From Candidatus Falkowbacteria bacterium RIFOXYC2_FULL_36_12 (GTDB lineage Bacteria; Patescibacteriota; Patescibacteriia; UBA11705): a stretch of DNA of 32,071 nt. The stretch lies in assembly GCA_001778235.1 (NCBI GenBank), contig MFGJ01000001.1, forward strand, positions 133,302-165,372, given 5' to 3'. Under the pieces are notes generated by a model. It was not told where the DNA came from. It worked only from the letters and a program-made list of their open reading frames with translations, and searched no databases. The position numbers were made by a program, and so were the translations under genes. Below, one piece after another: positions 1 through 7,104 of this stretch (the first letter of the stretch is position 1; each line of letters opens with the position of its first letter).

Positions 1-291
1 TGTTTCGGTTCCGCGGTGCGGGTCCTTTTTGACACCAAAAAGGACGAACCGCCTACACTAAAGTTTCGGCGGTCAAGAAAGTGCTGGGGGGATTCAATGC
101 GAATTGCATTGTTTATCTCTAGTGCATTGATTACACGCAGAATCCCCCCAGACCCCGAGTTTGTTCATCTTCGTGGGGTTGGATAAATGATTGATTACGC
201 AGACAAGACCCGATGCTTGGCATGTTAGTGGGGTTTAATTGAAGTAAATTTTATTTGAAAACTTAACGAGAAATGAAATAAGTAAAATTGA
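1..291. repeat. Intergenic repeat-bearing leader with hairpins
   Basis: I see no gene here. Positions 22-45 form a perfect 9-bp hairpin (GTCCTTTTT / AAAAAGGAC, 6-nt loop), extended by GCGG at 18-21 pairing with CCGC at 49-52. Positions about 125-235 contain phrases built on 'gattac.cgcagaatccccc', 'accccgag' and 'ttcgtggggttt', which recur at about 27.93-28.14 kb and 28.38-28.41 kb. This is therefore a dispersed intergenic repeat family, not unique regulatory DNA. Confidence 0.55.
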
Positions 292-320
292 TTGTTAGGA
301 AGTAGAAATTGAGGTATAAT
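292..320 (+). promoter_or_regulatory. Sigma70-type promoter of the MscS gene
   Basis: TTGTTA at 292-297, a 17-nt spacer and a perfect TATAAT at 315-320. The predicted start of transcription is near 327, about 50 nt before the start codon at 379. Confidence 0.6.
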
Positions 321-378
321 ATTGTATATATATTGCATGAAATAAAAACTTCAAAGATAAAAATAAAAATAAAATATT

Positions 379-1425
379 ATGTTCATCACTTTTGAAACAA
401 TTTGGAATTTTTTACGAAATGATTATGTCCAATTGCTAATGATACTACTAGGATCATTGCTCGTAGCAAAGATCATCAAGGAGATAATTGTCAAAGTTTT
501 AAAAAAACTAATGGACAAAACTAAATCAGACCTTGATAACATGATTGTTGATGTAATAAGTAGACCGCTATATCTGACTACTTTGATTGCTGGTCTGCAA
601 ATCGCACTTTATCAACTTTCATATATTGAACAATTTAAATACATTGCTAACCCGATATTTTTCATTATTTATGTATTAATCGGAACATCAATTGTTGCAA
701 AAATATTTACAGCTCTTGTAACAAGATGGTTAAAAGTAAAAAAACAGTTTGATGCCACACCAAATCTAATTTCAAAAATGGCAACTTTTACGATATATAT
801 CATCGCGATATTGATAGTTATGGAGTATTTTCAGGTCGAGATTGGACCACTGATTGCGACGCTTGGAATTGGTGGGCTAGCAATTGGGCTGGCGCTACAA
901 AGTACTTTGGCGAATTTTTTTGCAGGTATACATATAATTTCAGATGAACCAGTAAAAGTCGGAGACTACATTGAAGTGGCTTCTGGCGTTGAAGGAACCG
1001 TGGTTGACATTGGTTGGAGATCAACAAAATTAAAAACTCTGGGCAAAACAATGATAATTATCCCAAATTCAAAGTTGTCTGAATCTATTATAAAAAATTT
1101 ATCAACGGGTGATCATAGTGTAACAGCTAAAGTAGAAGTAGGAGTTGATTATAGGTCAAACCTAAATAAAGTTGAAAAAACAGCTCAAGAAGTTGCAGAT
1201 AAAATCCAAGACAAAACAGCTGGAGCAGTGAAAAAGTTCAAACCAACGGTAAGATTTACCAACTTTGGAGAATCAAACATAAATTTTGTAATTTATATGA
1301 GAGCTGAATCAAGAGAAATGAAAGCAAAGGTTGAACATGCGTGCATAAAAGCACTAAAAAAACGATTTGACGATGAAAAGATTGAAATGTCCTGGCCAAT
1401 AAGAAAAATTTACAATATGCAATAA
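379..1425 (+). CDS. MscS-family mechanosensitive ion channel
   Basis: Predicted small-conductance mechanosensitive channel of the cytoplasmic membrane, which would release solutes when membrane tension rises. The 348-aa protein has hydrophobic segments at about residues 17-35, 61-80, 91-114 and 133-151. A Gly/Ala-rich pore helix follows at about 154-185 (motif IGGLAIGLALQSTLANFFAG), then VGDYIEV and the MscS beta domain (GTVVDIGWRSTKLKT, IIPNSKL). The soluble C-terminal part ends near residue 348. The pore-helix and beta-domain pattern is diagnostic for the family. The ATG at 379 sits behind an A-rich leader with no Shine-Dalgarno, like most core genes here. It is monocistronic or loosely followed by the gene at 1481, 55 nt downstream. 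Confidence 0.93.
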   Translation: MFITFETIWNFLRNDYVQLLMILLGSLLVAKIIKEIIVKVLKKLMDKTKSDLDNMIVDVISRPLYLTTLIAGLQIALYQLSYIEQFKYIANPIFFIIYVLIGTSIVAKIFTALVTRWLKVKKQFDATPNLISKMATFTIYIIAILIVMEYFQVEIGPLIATLGIGGLAIGLALQSTLANFFAGIHIISDEPVKVGDYIEVASGVEGTVVDIGWRSTKLKTLGKTMIIIPNSKLSESIIKNLSTGDHSVTAKVEVGVDYRSNLNKVEKTAQEVADKIQDKTAGAVKKFKPTVRFTNFGESNINFVIYMRAESREMKAKVEHACIKALKKRFDDEKIEMSWPIRKIYNMQ

Positions 1426-1480
1426 TTGAGGTAAACTAAAATTGAGGGATAACCTCAATTTTTTAATTTGAAATGTTTGT

Positions 1481-2677
1481 ATGAAAAAAAATAACTCAAT
1501 AATTTTAATTTGCGCAGGGATAATAGTGCTGGTAATATGTTTTGTAATTTTATTTTTTCAACACAAAGATACTTTGAAATATTATGTCAGCAGTGATGTA
1601 AATTGGTATCTGCATTTTGAAGCTAAATCCATAAAAAAATTGAGTGAAAATCATTTTAATTTTATTTTAGCTCAAGCAAACAAACTGGACATGGAGATGG
1701 AACAGCTCAAGCAAATTATTAATTTATTAGAAGGGGAAACCGCAGTAATAGAAAAAGCTAATAATAATTTGCAAATTGTTACTTTCCGGAACAAAAACCT
1801 AGAAGATTTCCTGCAAAAGCAAAAAATTACTTTTCAAACAAACAAAAAAACTGTATTGTTCCCGATTTTGGGGTCTGAATTGCAGATAAAAACCGCGGTA
1901 TTAAGCGATGAACTGAAGACAAGAGTAATAAATTTTTCTGATTTTACATTTTATAACAAGAAGAATCAATTGGCATTTCTGCCAAGATCTTTACGAGGTT
2001 TTGGAGAGATTGAAAAATTTTATGCATATTTAAGCTATAAAGATCAAGGATTCCAAATTCAGACAACAATTCCTAGCTCTTTTGAACATATTGATCAGAA
2101 CTCTTTTGTGGCTCTTGATATTCTGAATTTGCAACCAAATATATGGCTAAATAATGTAAATTTAGGGAAACTACCAATTAATCCAGAAGAAAGTGTTGAT
2201 AATTTATGGGTTTTATTGGCAAAAAATGTTGATGGAGCTGTTGAAATTCAAATGGATAATGAAAATACGGTCATTGCTGTGAAAAATAGCACGACTGAAG
2301 AAGTAAAAAAAGCGATACAATTTGTACTAGCTAAAGCCTTTCCAACCAAGGTAACAAAAATTTTGCCTGATGGATCAGAAGCAAACAATTTGGTGGCAAC
2401 TCCTGAAAAATGGAAGTTTTTACCAAAAAATAATGGGGTTGAAAGCATTGTGTTAAATAATTTTACTCTATTTGTATTTGAACAGTCTGGACAAGTTGTA
2501 GTAACGGACAAGAATCCAGATTCAATCAATGTCAATACTTCAAATAATCATATTTCTAGTTTACTTGAAAGATGTAAGGTTAAAAATCTTGATTTTGTCT
2601 ATTCAAAAATATTTTCTGGCTTTGAATATTTTCTAATCACTGAAAATCATGATGATTTGTACATTTGTCTACACTAG
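1481..2677 (+). CDS. Hypothetical membrane-anchored protein
   Basis: A 398-aa protein I do not recognise by name. It has a short basic N-terminus followed by one strong hydrophobic helix (residues about 7-27). The rest is a long, probably extracytoplasmic, mixed alpha/beta region without cysteine-pair or catalytic motifs that I can see. The layout (N-terminal anchor, repeated short strands, late 'VLNNFTLFVFEQSGQVVVTD'-like strands) resembles DUF3352-type proteins of Patescibacteria, but that is only an impression. The start at ATG 1481 directly precedes the anchor and has no Shine-Dalgarno. A small inverted repeat (TTGAGGT...ACCTCAA, about 1426-1460) lies between it and the mscS stop. Confidence 0.7.
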   Translation: MKKNNSIILICAGIIVLVICFVILFFQHKDTLKYYVSSDVNWYLHFEAKSIKKLSENHFNFILAQANKLDMEMEQLKQIINLLEGETAVIEKANNNLQIVTFRNKNLEDFLQKQKITFQTNKKTVLFPILGSELQIKTAVLSDELKTRVINFSDFTFYNKKNQLAFLPRSLRGFGEIEKFYAYLSYKDQGFQIQTTIPSSFEHIDQNSFVALDILNLQPNIWLNNVNLGKLPINPEESVDNLWVLLAKNVDGAVEIQMDNENTVIAVKNSTTEEVKKAIQFVLAKAFPTKVTKILPDGSEANNLVATPEKWKFLPKNNGVESIVLNNFTLFVFEQSGQVVVTDKNPDSINVNTSNNHISSLLERCKVKNLDFVYSKIFSGFEYFLITENHDDLYICLH

Positions 2678-2706
2678 TCTATACAAATATGTGCATAACT
2701 GTGCAG

Positions 2707-2726
2707 TTATCCACGACTTATCCACA
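2707..2726 (+). promoter_or_regulatory. Two tandem DnaA-box motifs
   Basis: TTATCCACG at 2707-2715 and the perfect consensus TTATCCACA at 2718-2726 lie in the same orientation, 11 nt start to start. A very AT-rich tract follows at about 2729-2790. The motif identity is read directly. Whether the site acts as an origin, a DnaA titration site or a regulatory site cannot be told from sequence. It is about 20 kb from dnaA. Confidence 0.55.
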
Positions 2727-2820
2727 GTAAATTGCCATTATTATAACTTTTATAATTTACTTATATTTAATTTTTTTTCTTTATTCTAGCAAAATATCCG
2801 GAATATACTAGGTCAGATGA

Positions 2821-2849
2821 TTGAAAAATTGGCAAATTAATGCTATAAT
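2821..2849 (+). promoter_or_regulatory. Consensus promoter of the putative structured RNA
   Basis: TTGAAA at 2821-2826, exactly 17 nt, then TATAAT at 2844-2849. The expected first nucleotide is the GGG at 2854-2856. No convincing reading frame with a ribosome binding site starts in the next 300 nt. The transcription unit ends with its own hairpin and T-run at about 3177. Confidence 0.65.
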
Positions 2850-2853
2850 ATAT

Positions 2854-3177
2854 GGGTAGGATAGGTTAATAACCACTATATCCTATAAAGATGTGAATAC
2901 AAATATTGTTCTTTAGGTTCTTTCCTACATTTCTCCACAAAAGTTGTTTTATCGTTTTCACCATTAGTCAAAACAAAAACAAAAACAAAATTGGCGTGCT
3001 CGTCTGCGGACTTGAGCACAAGAAGCCGATAAACAACGACACTAACACTGACCGAAAAACATATGTCTATACTGTCTCCTCCCCACAGGAGCTGACGGGT
3101 GGACATACCGATAAGGTCAAGGCGGACCAGCCATTAACTAACTGTGTATTACACAAGAGGGCATCGGTCCGCTTTTT
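2854..3177 (+). ncRNA. Putative novel structured ncRNA, about 320 nt
   Basis: This is an independent transcription unit with a strong promoter upstream and an intrinsic terminator at its end. The 5' stem is TAGGATA 2857-2863 / TATCCTA 2879-2885, with GGTT/AACC inside it. An A-rich unpaired linker lies at about 2969-2991. The 3' half is visibly GC-richer than its surroundings. It has one hairpin, GTGCTC 2996-3001 / GAGCAC 3014-3019, with GTC/GAC inside. It also has a three-tier nested stem: TGACC 3049-3053 / GGTCA 3115-3119 encloses ATGTC 3063-3067 / GACAT 3102-3106, which encloses CTCCT 3076-3080 / AGGAG 3087-3091. The terminal hairpin is GCGGACC 3122-3128 / GGTCCGC 3166-3172, with TGTGT/ACACA inside, followed by TTTTT. 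I see no motif typical of tmRNA, RNase P RNA, SRP RNA or 6S RNA. The alternative is an attenuated leader of the downstream operon, but that operon has its own promoter at 3191. Confidence 0.6.
3122..3177 (+). terminator. Terminator of the putative ncRNA
   Basis: GCGGACC (3122-3128) pairs with GGTCCGC (3166-3172) and is followed by TTTTT at 3173-3177. A small TGTGT/ACACA hairpin (3143-3155) sits inside the loop. Confidence 0.6.
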
Positions 3178-3190
3178 CAATTGTAAACTA

Positions 3191-3219
3191 TTTACAAATC
3201 TGTGTATTTTTTGTATACT
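3191..3219 (+). promoter_or_regulatory. Promoter of the dksA-like/lspA/ccdA operon
   Basis: TTTACA at 3191-3196, a 17-nt spacer and TATACT at 3214-3219. This lies downstream of the ncRNA terminator and 30 nt before the first start codon of the operon at 3250. Confidence 0.5.
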
Positions 3220-3249
3220 GTCACTATACTGATTTACTAAAATAAAATT

Positions 3250-3630
3250 ATGCCTACAAAAATGAATAAAACTGATTTAGAAGAAATAACTCAAATATTA
3301 TTGAATGAGAAAGAACAACTTGAGAAAGAGTTGCAGAAATTTGCTCGTAAAAATCCTGAAAACCCAGAAGACTACCAAACACAGTTTGCTGACCTTGGAG
3401 ATGATGAATCTGACAATGTTTCTGAAGTTGCTCAATATAGTCTAGATATCTCTCTCGAACAAACATTAGAAAAAGCACTAAGAGATGTAAATAAGAGCCT
3501 TGAAAGTATAAAAAAGGGTAACTATGGTAATTGTAAATATTGTAAGCAACCAATTGACCCAAAAAGATTAAAAGCCAGACCAACTTCCAGCTCTTGCGTT
3601 ACCTGCAAAACAAAATTAAAAGCATTGTAA
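3250..3630 (+). CDS. DksA/TraR-type C4 zinc-finger protein
   Basis: A 126-aa protein with a long charged helical region (residues about 5-90, probable coiled coil) and a C-terminal zinc finger. Cysteines at about 95, 98, 116 and 119 give CX2C-X17-CX2C in the contexts NCKYC and SCVTC. Family members either bind RNA polymerase through the secondary channel (DksA) or act as general stress regulators. The acidic stretch ADLGDDESDN (47-56) lies where the family carries its coiled-coil tip or adjacent linker, but the canonical DksA DXXDXA motif is not clear. It is the first gene of a four-gene operon, with lspA starting 3 nt after its stop. The ATG at 3250 has no Shine-Dalgarno. Confidence 0.85.
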   Translation: MPTKMNKTDLEEITQILLNEKEQLEKELQKFARKNPENPEDYQTQFADLGDDESDNVSEVAQYSLDISLEQTLEKALRDVNKSLESIKKGNYGNCKYCKQPIDPKRLKARPTSSSCVTCKTKLKAL

Positions 3631-3633
3631 ACC

Positions 3634-4143
3634 ATGACACGGTCTGGAAAATTTATTGTTGCTGGAGTTCTAAGCTCGGTAACACTACTGATTGATAGAA
3701 TTACAAAATATTATGTAATAGACAAACTCCCTGTACCAAATAGGGTTTTTGTATTTAGAAATAATTTTTTTTCGATTGATCTAGGGTTGAGTATAAATAA
3801 CAAGCTAGCTCTTTCAATCCCAATGCCTCAAATAATAATTATTGGACTCATAATAATAATCTTGATTTTAGTTAGCTTACTTCTTTACCGAGAAATATTA
3901 AAAAATAATTGTTGGTATTCGGTAGGCTTTGCCATTATTTTTGGTGCGGCAGTCAGTAATTTGGTTGATAGATTTATTTATAATGGGGTAATTGATTTTG
4001 TACAAATGAATTTTTTTAACATCACTGGAATAATTTTTAATTTAGCAGATGCTTTTATTATTGGAGGAATTTTGATAATATTAATATCAGAGTTTAATAA
4101 TATAAAATTAAAATATGAAAATATACACAATAATAATACTTAG
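3634..4143 (+). CDS. lspA: Signal peptidase II (lipoprotein signal peptidase)
   Basis: Membrane aspartyl protease that removes the signal peptide from diacylglyceryl-modified prolipoproteins. At 169 aa the length is normal for the family. It has four hydrophobic segments (about 7-21, 66-86, 95-112, 131-152). Conserved features seen are LIDRITK near residue 20-25, the NLVDR...VIDFV block with the likely catalytic Asp at about 121, and FNLADAF with the second Asp at about 139. The N-terminal periplasmic loop is more divergent than usual. The start codon lies 3 nt after the upstream stop, and the 3' end overlaps the next gene by 29 nt, so translation is probably coupled. Confidence 0.88.
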   Translation: MTRSGKFIVAGVLSSVTLLIDRITKYYVIDKLPVPNRVFVFRNNFFSIDLGLSINNKLALSIPMPQIIIIGLIIIILILVSLLLYREILKNNCWYSVGFAIIFGAAVSNLVDRFIYNGVIDFVQMNFFNITGIIFNLADAFIIGGILIILISEFNNIKLKYENIHNNNT

Positions 4144-4654
4144 CTTATTAATATTTTCCCTCTATACACCTGTGGCTTTCAGCGCGCCAGCCAAACCAGT
4201 TGACCTGGTTATTTTTGTTGGAGAAGGCTGTCCACATTGCGCTAAAATGAAGGAGTATATTAATGATTTAAAAAATACTGACTTTCCAAATATCAATATA
4301 ATTGAATATGAAGTATATCATGATGTTGATAATCAGAATTTGATGGACAGGTATGCCAAGGCGTATAATACAACTAGTCAATATGTACCACTGACCTTTA
4401 TTGGTGACAATGCTATAAGTGGAGAAAACAAAAACGAGCTACAAAGACTTCTGACTCTTTGTCAGGTTAAGAGCTGTGAGTCGCCTGAAAAAATTGTAGA
4501 AAAATTTTATCAAGATCATCCAGAACTTGAGAATATCCCAACAACTGCGATTGACACCTCAAATTATACAACTGTTGGCTGGGTGGTAATAATATTATTA
4601 TTTATTGGTTTTATTGTTTTCTTGGTATTTAAACTACCAGAAAATAAAAAGTAA
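4115..4654 (+). CDS. Membrane-tethered extracytoplasmic thioredoxin-like protein
   Basis: A 179-aa protein with an N-terminal signal peptide (residues about 1-23, cleavage plausible after AFS), a thioredoxin/glutaredoxin-like domain with active site CPHC (residues 39-42), a cis-Pro region (YVPLTF) and a second cysteine pair (CQVKSC, about 126-131). It ends with a transmembrane helix (about 152-172) and the tail PENKK. This topology puts the CXXC domain outside the cytoplasmic membrane, held by the C-terminal helix. The next gene, 4 nt downstream, is a CcdA-type transporter, so the pair probably forms one thiol-disulfide relay. Whether it reduces, isomerises or oxidises substrates is not visible. 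Its start overlaps the end of lspA in another frame. Confidence 0.82.
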   Translation: MKIYTIIILSLLIFSLYTPVAFSAPAKPVDLVIFVGEGCPHCAKMKEYINDLKNTDFPNINIIEYEVYHDVDNQNLMDRYAKAYNTTSQYVPLTFIGDNAISGENKNELQRLLTLCQVKSCESPEKIVEKFYQDHPELENIPTTAIDTSNYTTVGWVVIILLFIGFIVFLVFKLPENKK

Positions 4655-4658
4655 CTTT

Positions 4659-5339
4659 ATGCTACAAAATGTGTCTATACCAACAATTGTTGGGGCTGGA
4701 TTATTGGACTCAATTAATCCCTGCGCCATTGCAGTTTTGATATTTTTATTGACTTATTTGATTGCATTAAAAATTAGAAGGAAGGTTTTTACTATTGGTC
4801 TGGTTTATATTTTAACGGTTTATATTGTTTATTTTCTAGCAGGCTTGGGATTGTTATCAGCAATTGCATCGACTAAAATTACTGTTACGATATATAATTT
4901 TGCATCGATTGTATTATTAATTTTTGGAATAATAAACATCAAAGATTATTTTTGGCCATCTGAATCTGGCCCCTTACTTAGAATCCCTGAATCAAAAAAG
5001 AAAATTATTGAAAAGTGGACAAAAAAAGCATCGATTCCAGCAACAATTGTTCTTGGTTCCTTGGTTGCAGCCTTTGAACTGCCCTGCACTGGAGGGATTT
5101 ATCTGGCAATCCTAGCAATGCTGGGCAAACTTGGTTGGTCTTTCCAGCCGATAGCTTATCTTTTAATTTATAATTTCTTTTTTGTTCTGCCATTATTGGT
5201 AATCTGGTTGGTAATGTATTATGGTCAGTCATCGGAAAAAATAAAGAGTTATTTCCAAGGGCAAAAGAATTTACTCCGACTGGTGATGGGGCTCGGGATG
5301 GTATTACTAGCGCTATTGATGTTGTTTGGGTTGGTGTAG
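4659..5339 (+). CDS. CcdA/DsbD-type transmembrane electron transporter
   Basis: A 226-aa polytopic membrane protein with about six hydrophobic segments. It carries the two family cysteines in the diagnostic contexts SINPCA (Cys 22) and ELPCTGG (Cys 143). Proteins of this family pass reducing equivalents from cytoplasmic thioredoxin to extracytoplasmic thiol proteins. The obvious partner is the CPHC protein encoded immediately upstream. I chose ATG 4659, 4 nt after the upstream stop, over an in-frame TTG at 4605 that would overlap it and add a non-membrane peptide. It is the last gene of the operon, and a terminator lies at about 5413-5440. Confidence 0.87.
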   Translation: MLQNVSIPTIVGAGLLDSINPCAIAVLIFLLTYLIALKIRRKVFTIGLVYILTVYIVYFLAGLGLLSAIASTKITVTIYNFASIVLLIFGIINIKDYFWPSESGPLLRIPESKKKIIEKWTKKASIPATIVLGSLVAAFELPCTGGIYLAILAMLGKLGWSFQPIAYLLIYNFFFVLPLLVIWLVMYYGQSSEKIKSYFQGQKNLLRLVMGLGMVLLALLMLFGLV

Positions 5340-5412
5340 GATCAAGAATTTACAAAAATACGAATACAATAAATTTATATACGAAACTTGAGCAGTTGAT
5401 TGGGTGACAAAA

Positions 5413-5448
5413 AAAGCAGTCCCATTAAAAGACTGTTTTTTGTTTTTT
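5413..5448 (+). terminator. Intrinsic terminator of the ccdA operon
   Basis: GCAGTC at 5416-5421 pairs with GACTGT at 5431-5436, flanked by A-run and T-runs. Confidence 0.65.
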
Positions 5449-5536
5449 GAAAAGCTGTTATAATAAAATATTAATATAAGTCGAGGGTCTAGAGTTATTA
5501 GTCATTATTTAATTTTGGACTGGGAACTAAAAAGTT

Positions 5537-7057
5537 ATGTCAATAATTATAAATTCAATTGCTCTACAAGGACTTGAAGCAGAAAAAATAACTGTCGAAG
5601 CTGACATGCTAAATGAACTGCCTAATCTTGTAATTGTCGGATTGCCAGACGCTGCGGTGCAGGAAGCAAAAGAGAGAGTCAAGTTGGCAATCAGAAATAG
5701 CGGTTTTGAATTTCCAAGGAAAAGAATCATTGTAAATCTGGCTCCAGCTGATATTCGCAAAGAAGGTCCAGCATTTGATTTACCAATAGCGCTGGCAATC
5801 CTAGTGGCAACTAACCAAATTAATCAAGAAATCAGTGATTCAATTTTCATCGGTGAATTATCTTTGAATGGTGATCTAAGATCAACGGCTGGGGTTTTGC
5901 CAGCAACTATTTTTGCAAAAAATTCTGGGTTCAAAAAAATCTATATACCAGCTCAAAACTGCCATGAGGCGACTCTAGTTGAAGGTATTGATATTTACCC
6001 AATAAAAAACATGAGCAAACTGGTTGGACATTTACAAAAGGAAAAAATCATTGAACCAATTGATAGAAAATTATTGAATAACCAATTTAATATCACAACT
6101 CAATTTGAAGTTGATATGAGCTTTGTCAAAGGTCAGGAACAAGCTAAAAGAGCGCTGGAGATAGCGGCGGCTGGAGGCCATAACATCATAATGAGTGGAC
6201 CTCCGGGTTCAGGGAAAACTTTACTTGCTCGCACTTTACCATCAATAATGCCTGAATTGACAAATGAGGAAATTTTGGAGGTAACGAAAATTTATTCTGT
6301 GGCTGGACTTCTAGCAACTGAAACACCAATTATAAATACTAGACCTTTTCGTTCACCTCATCATACAAGCTCTGGTGTAGCTTTGGTTGGTGGAGGTAAA
6401 TATCCAAAACCAGGAGAAATAACTTTGGCACACAGAGGTATATTATTCCTAGATGAATTCCCAGAATTTCCACGACAAGTATTGGAAAATTTACGGCAAC
6501 CACTTGAAGACGGGGTAATCTCAATCTCAAGAGCACAAGGGACTTTGACCTTTCCTGCCAGATTTATTTTGGTGGCAAGTCAAAACCCCTGCCCTTGTGG
6601 CTACAGTTCTGACCAAGAAAAAAATTGCACTTGTACACCTAGCCAAATTATAAAATACCAAAAGAAAATTTCCGGGCCAATACTTGATCGGATTGATTTG
6701 CACATTGAAGTCCCAAGATTGAAAATGGAAAAATTGACAGCTGACGAGGAGGAAGAATGTTCCGCTGATATAAGACAAAGAGTGCTTCAAGCCAGAGAAA
6801 GACAAGCAAAAAGATTTAAAGGAACAAAAATATTAACAAATAGTGAGATGCGACCTCAAGAAATCAAATCATTTTGCCCATTGGATGAAAATTCAATGCA
6901 ATTATTAAAATCTGCAACTCAAAAACTCAACTTGTCAGCCAGATCTTTTCACAGAATAATAAAGATGAGCAGAACGATCGCTGATCTGAACCAAGAGGAA
7001 AACATTGGCAGTCATCATGTGGCTGAAGCGATTCAATACAGACAAAAAGACTCGTGA
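5537..7057 (+). CDS. comM: ComM/YifB-family Mg-chelatase-like AAA+ ATPase
   Basis: A 506-aa protein with the three-part family layout. The N-terminal ChlI/Lon-like domain spans residues about 1-190 (GLPDAAVQEAKERV, PADIRKEGPAFDLPIAL). The AAA+ core has Walker A GPPGSGKT at about 221-228 and Walker B ILFLDEFPEF, plus the Cys cluster NPCPCGY...NCTC. The C-terminal Mg-chelatase-like helical domain ends near 506. In naturally competent bacteria ComM is a hexameric helicase promoting branch migration during recombination of incoming DNA. That role is plausible here because Patescibacteria commonly carry competence genes, but it is an inference. The ATG at 5537 has no Shine-Dalgarno. The stop codon lies inside the stem of the following terminator. 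Confidence 0.92.
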   Translation: MSIIINSIALQGLEAEKITVEADMLNELPNLVIVGLPDAAVQEAKERVKLAIRNSGFEFPRKRIIVNLAPADIRKEGPAFDLPIALAILVATNQINQEISDSIFIGELSLNGDLRSTAGVLPATIFAKNSGFKKIYIPAQNCHEATLVEGIDIYPIKNMSKLVGHLQKEKIIEPIDRKLLNNQFNITTQFEVDMSFVKGQEQAKRALEIAAAGGHNIIMSGPPGSGKTLLARTLPSIMPELTNEEILEVTKIYSVAGLLATETPIINTRPFRSPHHTSSGVALVGGGKYPKPGEITLAHRGILFLDEFPEFPRQVLENLRQPLEDGVISISRAQGTLTFPARFILVASQNPCPCGYSSDQEKNCTCTPSQIIKYQKKISGPILDRIDLHIEVPRLKMEKLTADEEEECSADIRQRVLQARERQAKRFKGTKILTNSEMRPQEIKSFCPLDENSMQLLKSATQKLNLSARSFHRIIKMSRTIADLNQEENIGSHHVAEAIQYRQKDS

Positions 7058-7075
7058 ACATCACGAGTCTTTTTT
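7044..7075. terminator. Bidirectional terminator between comM and the M23 gene
   Basis: GACTCGTGA (7049-7057) pairs perfectly with TCACGAGTC (7061-7069), with a 3-nt loop. There is an A-run before and a T-run after, so it can serve both convergent genes. The comM stop codon TGA is the last three bases of the left arm. Confidence 0.85.
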
Positions 7076-7104
7076 CGACTGATAAATTAAATTTATACTA
7101 TAAA

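Noticed and set aside
2854-3177. tmRNA, RNase P RNA, SRP RNA or 6S RNA as the identity of the structured RNA
   Set aside because: No tRNA-like T-arm and CCA end, no GAGGAAAGTCC-type RNase P core, no SRP GGAAG/tetraloop signature, and no single long hairpin with a central bubble of the 6S type.
2876-3232. Open frames on both strands over the putative ncRNA (108 aa plus, 76 aa minus)
   Set aside because: The plus frame needs a TTG without a ribosome binding site. Both have low-complexity, unprotein-like stretches, and the region shows promoter, nested stems and terminator.
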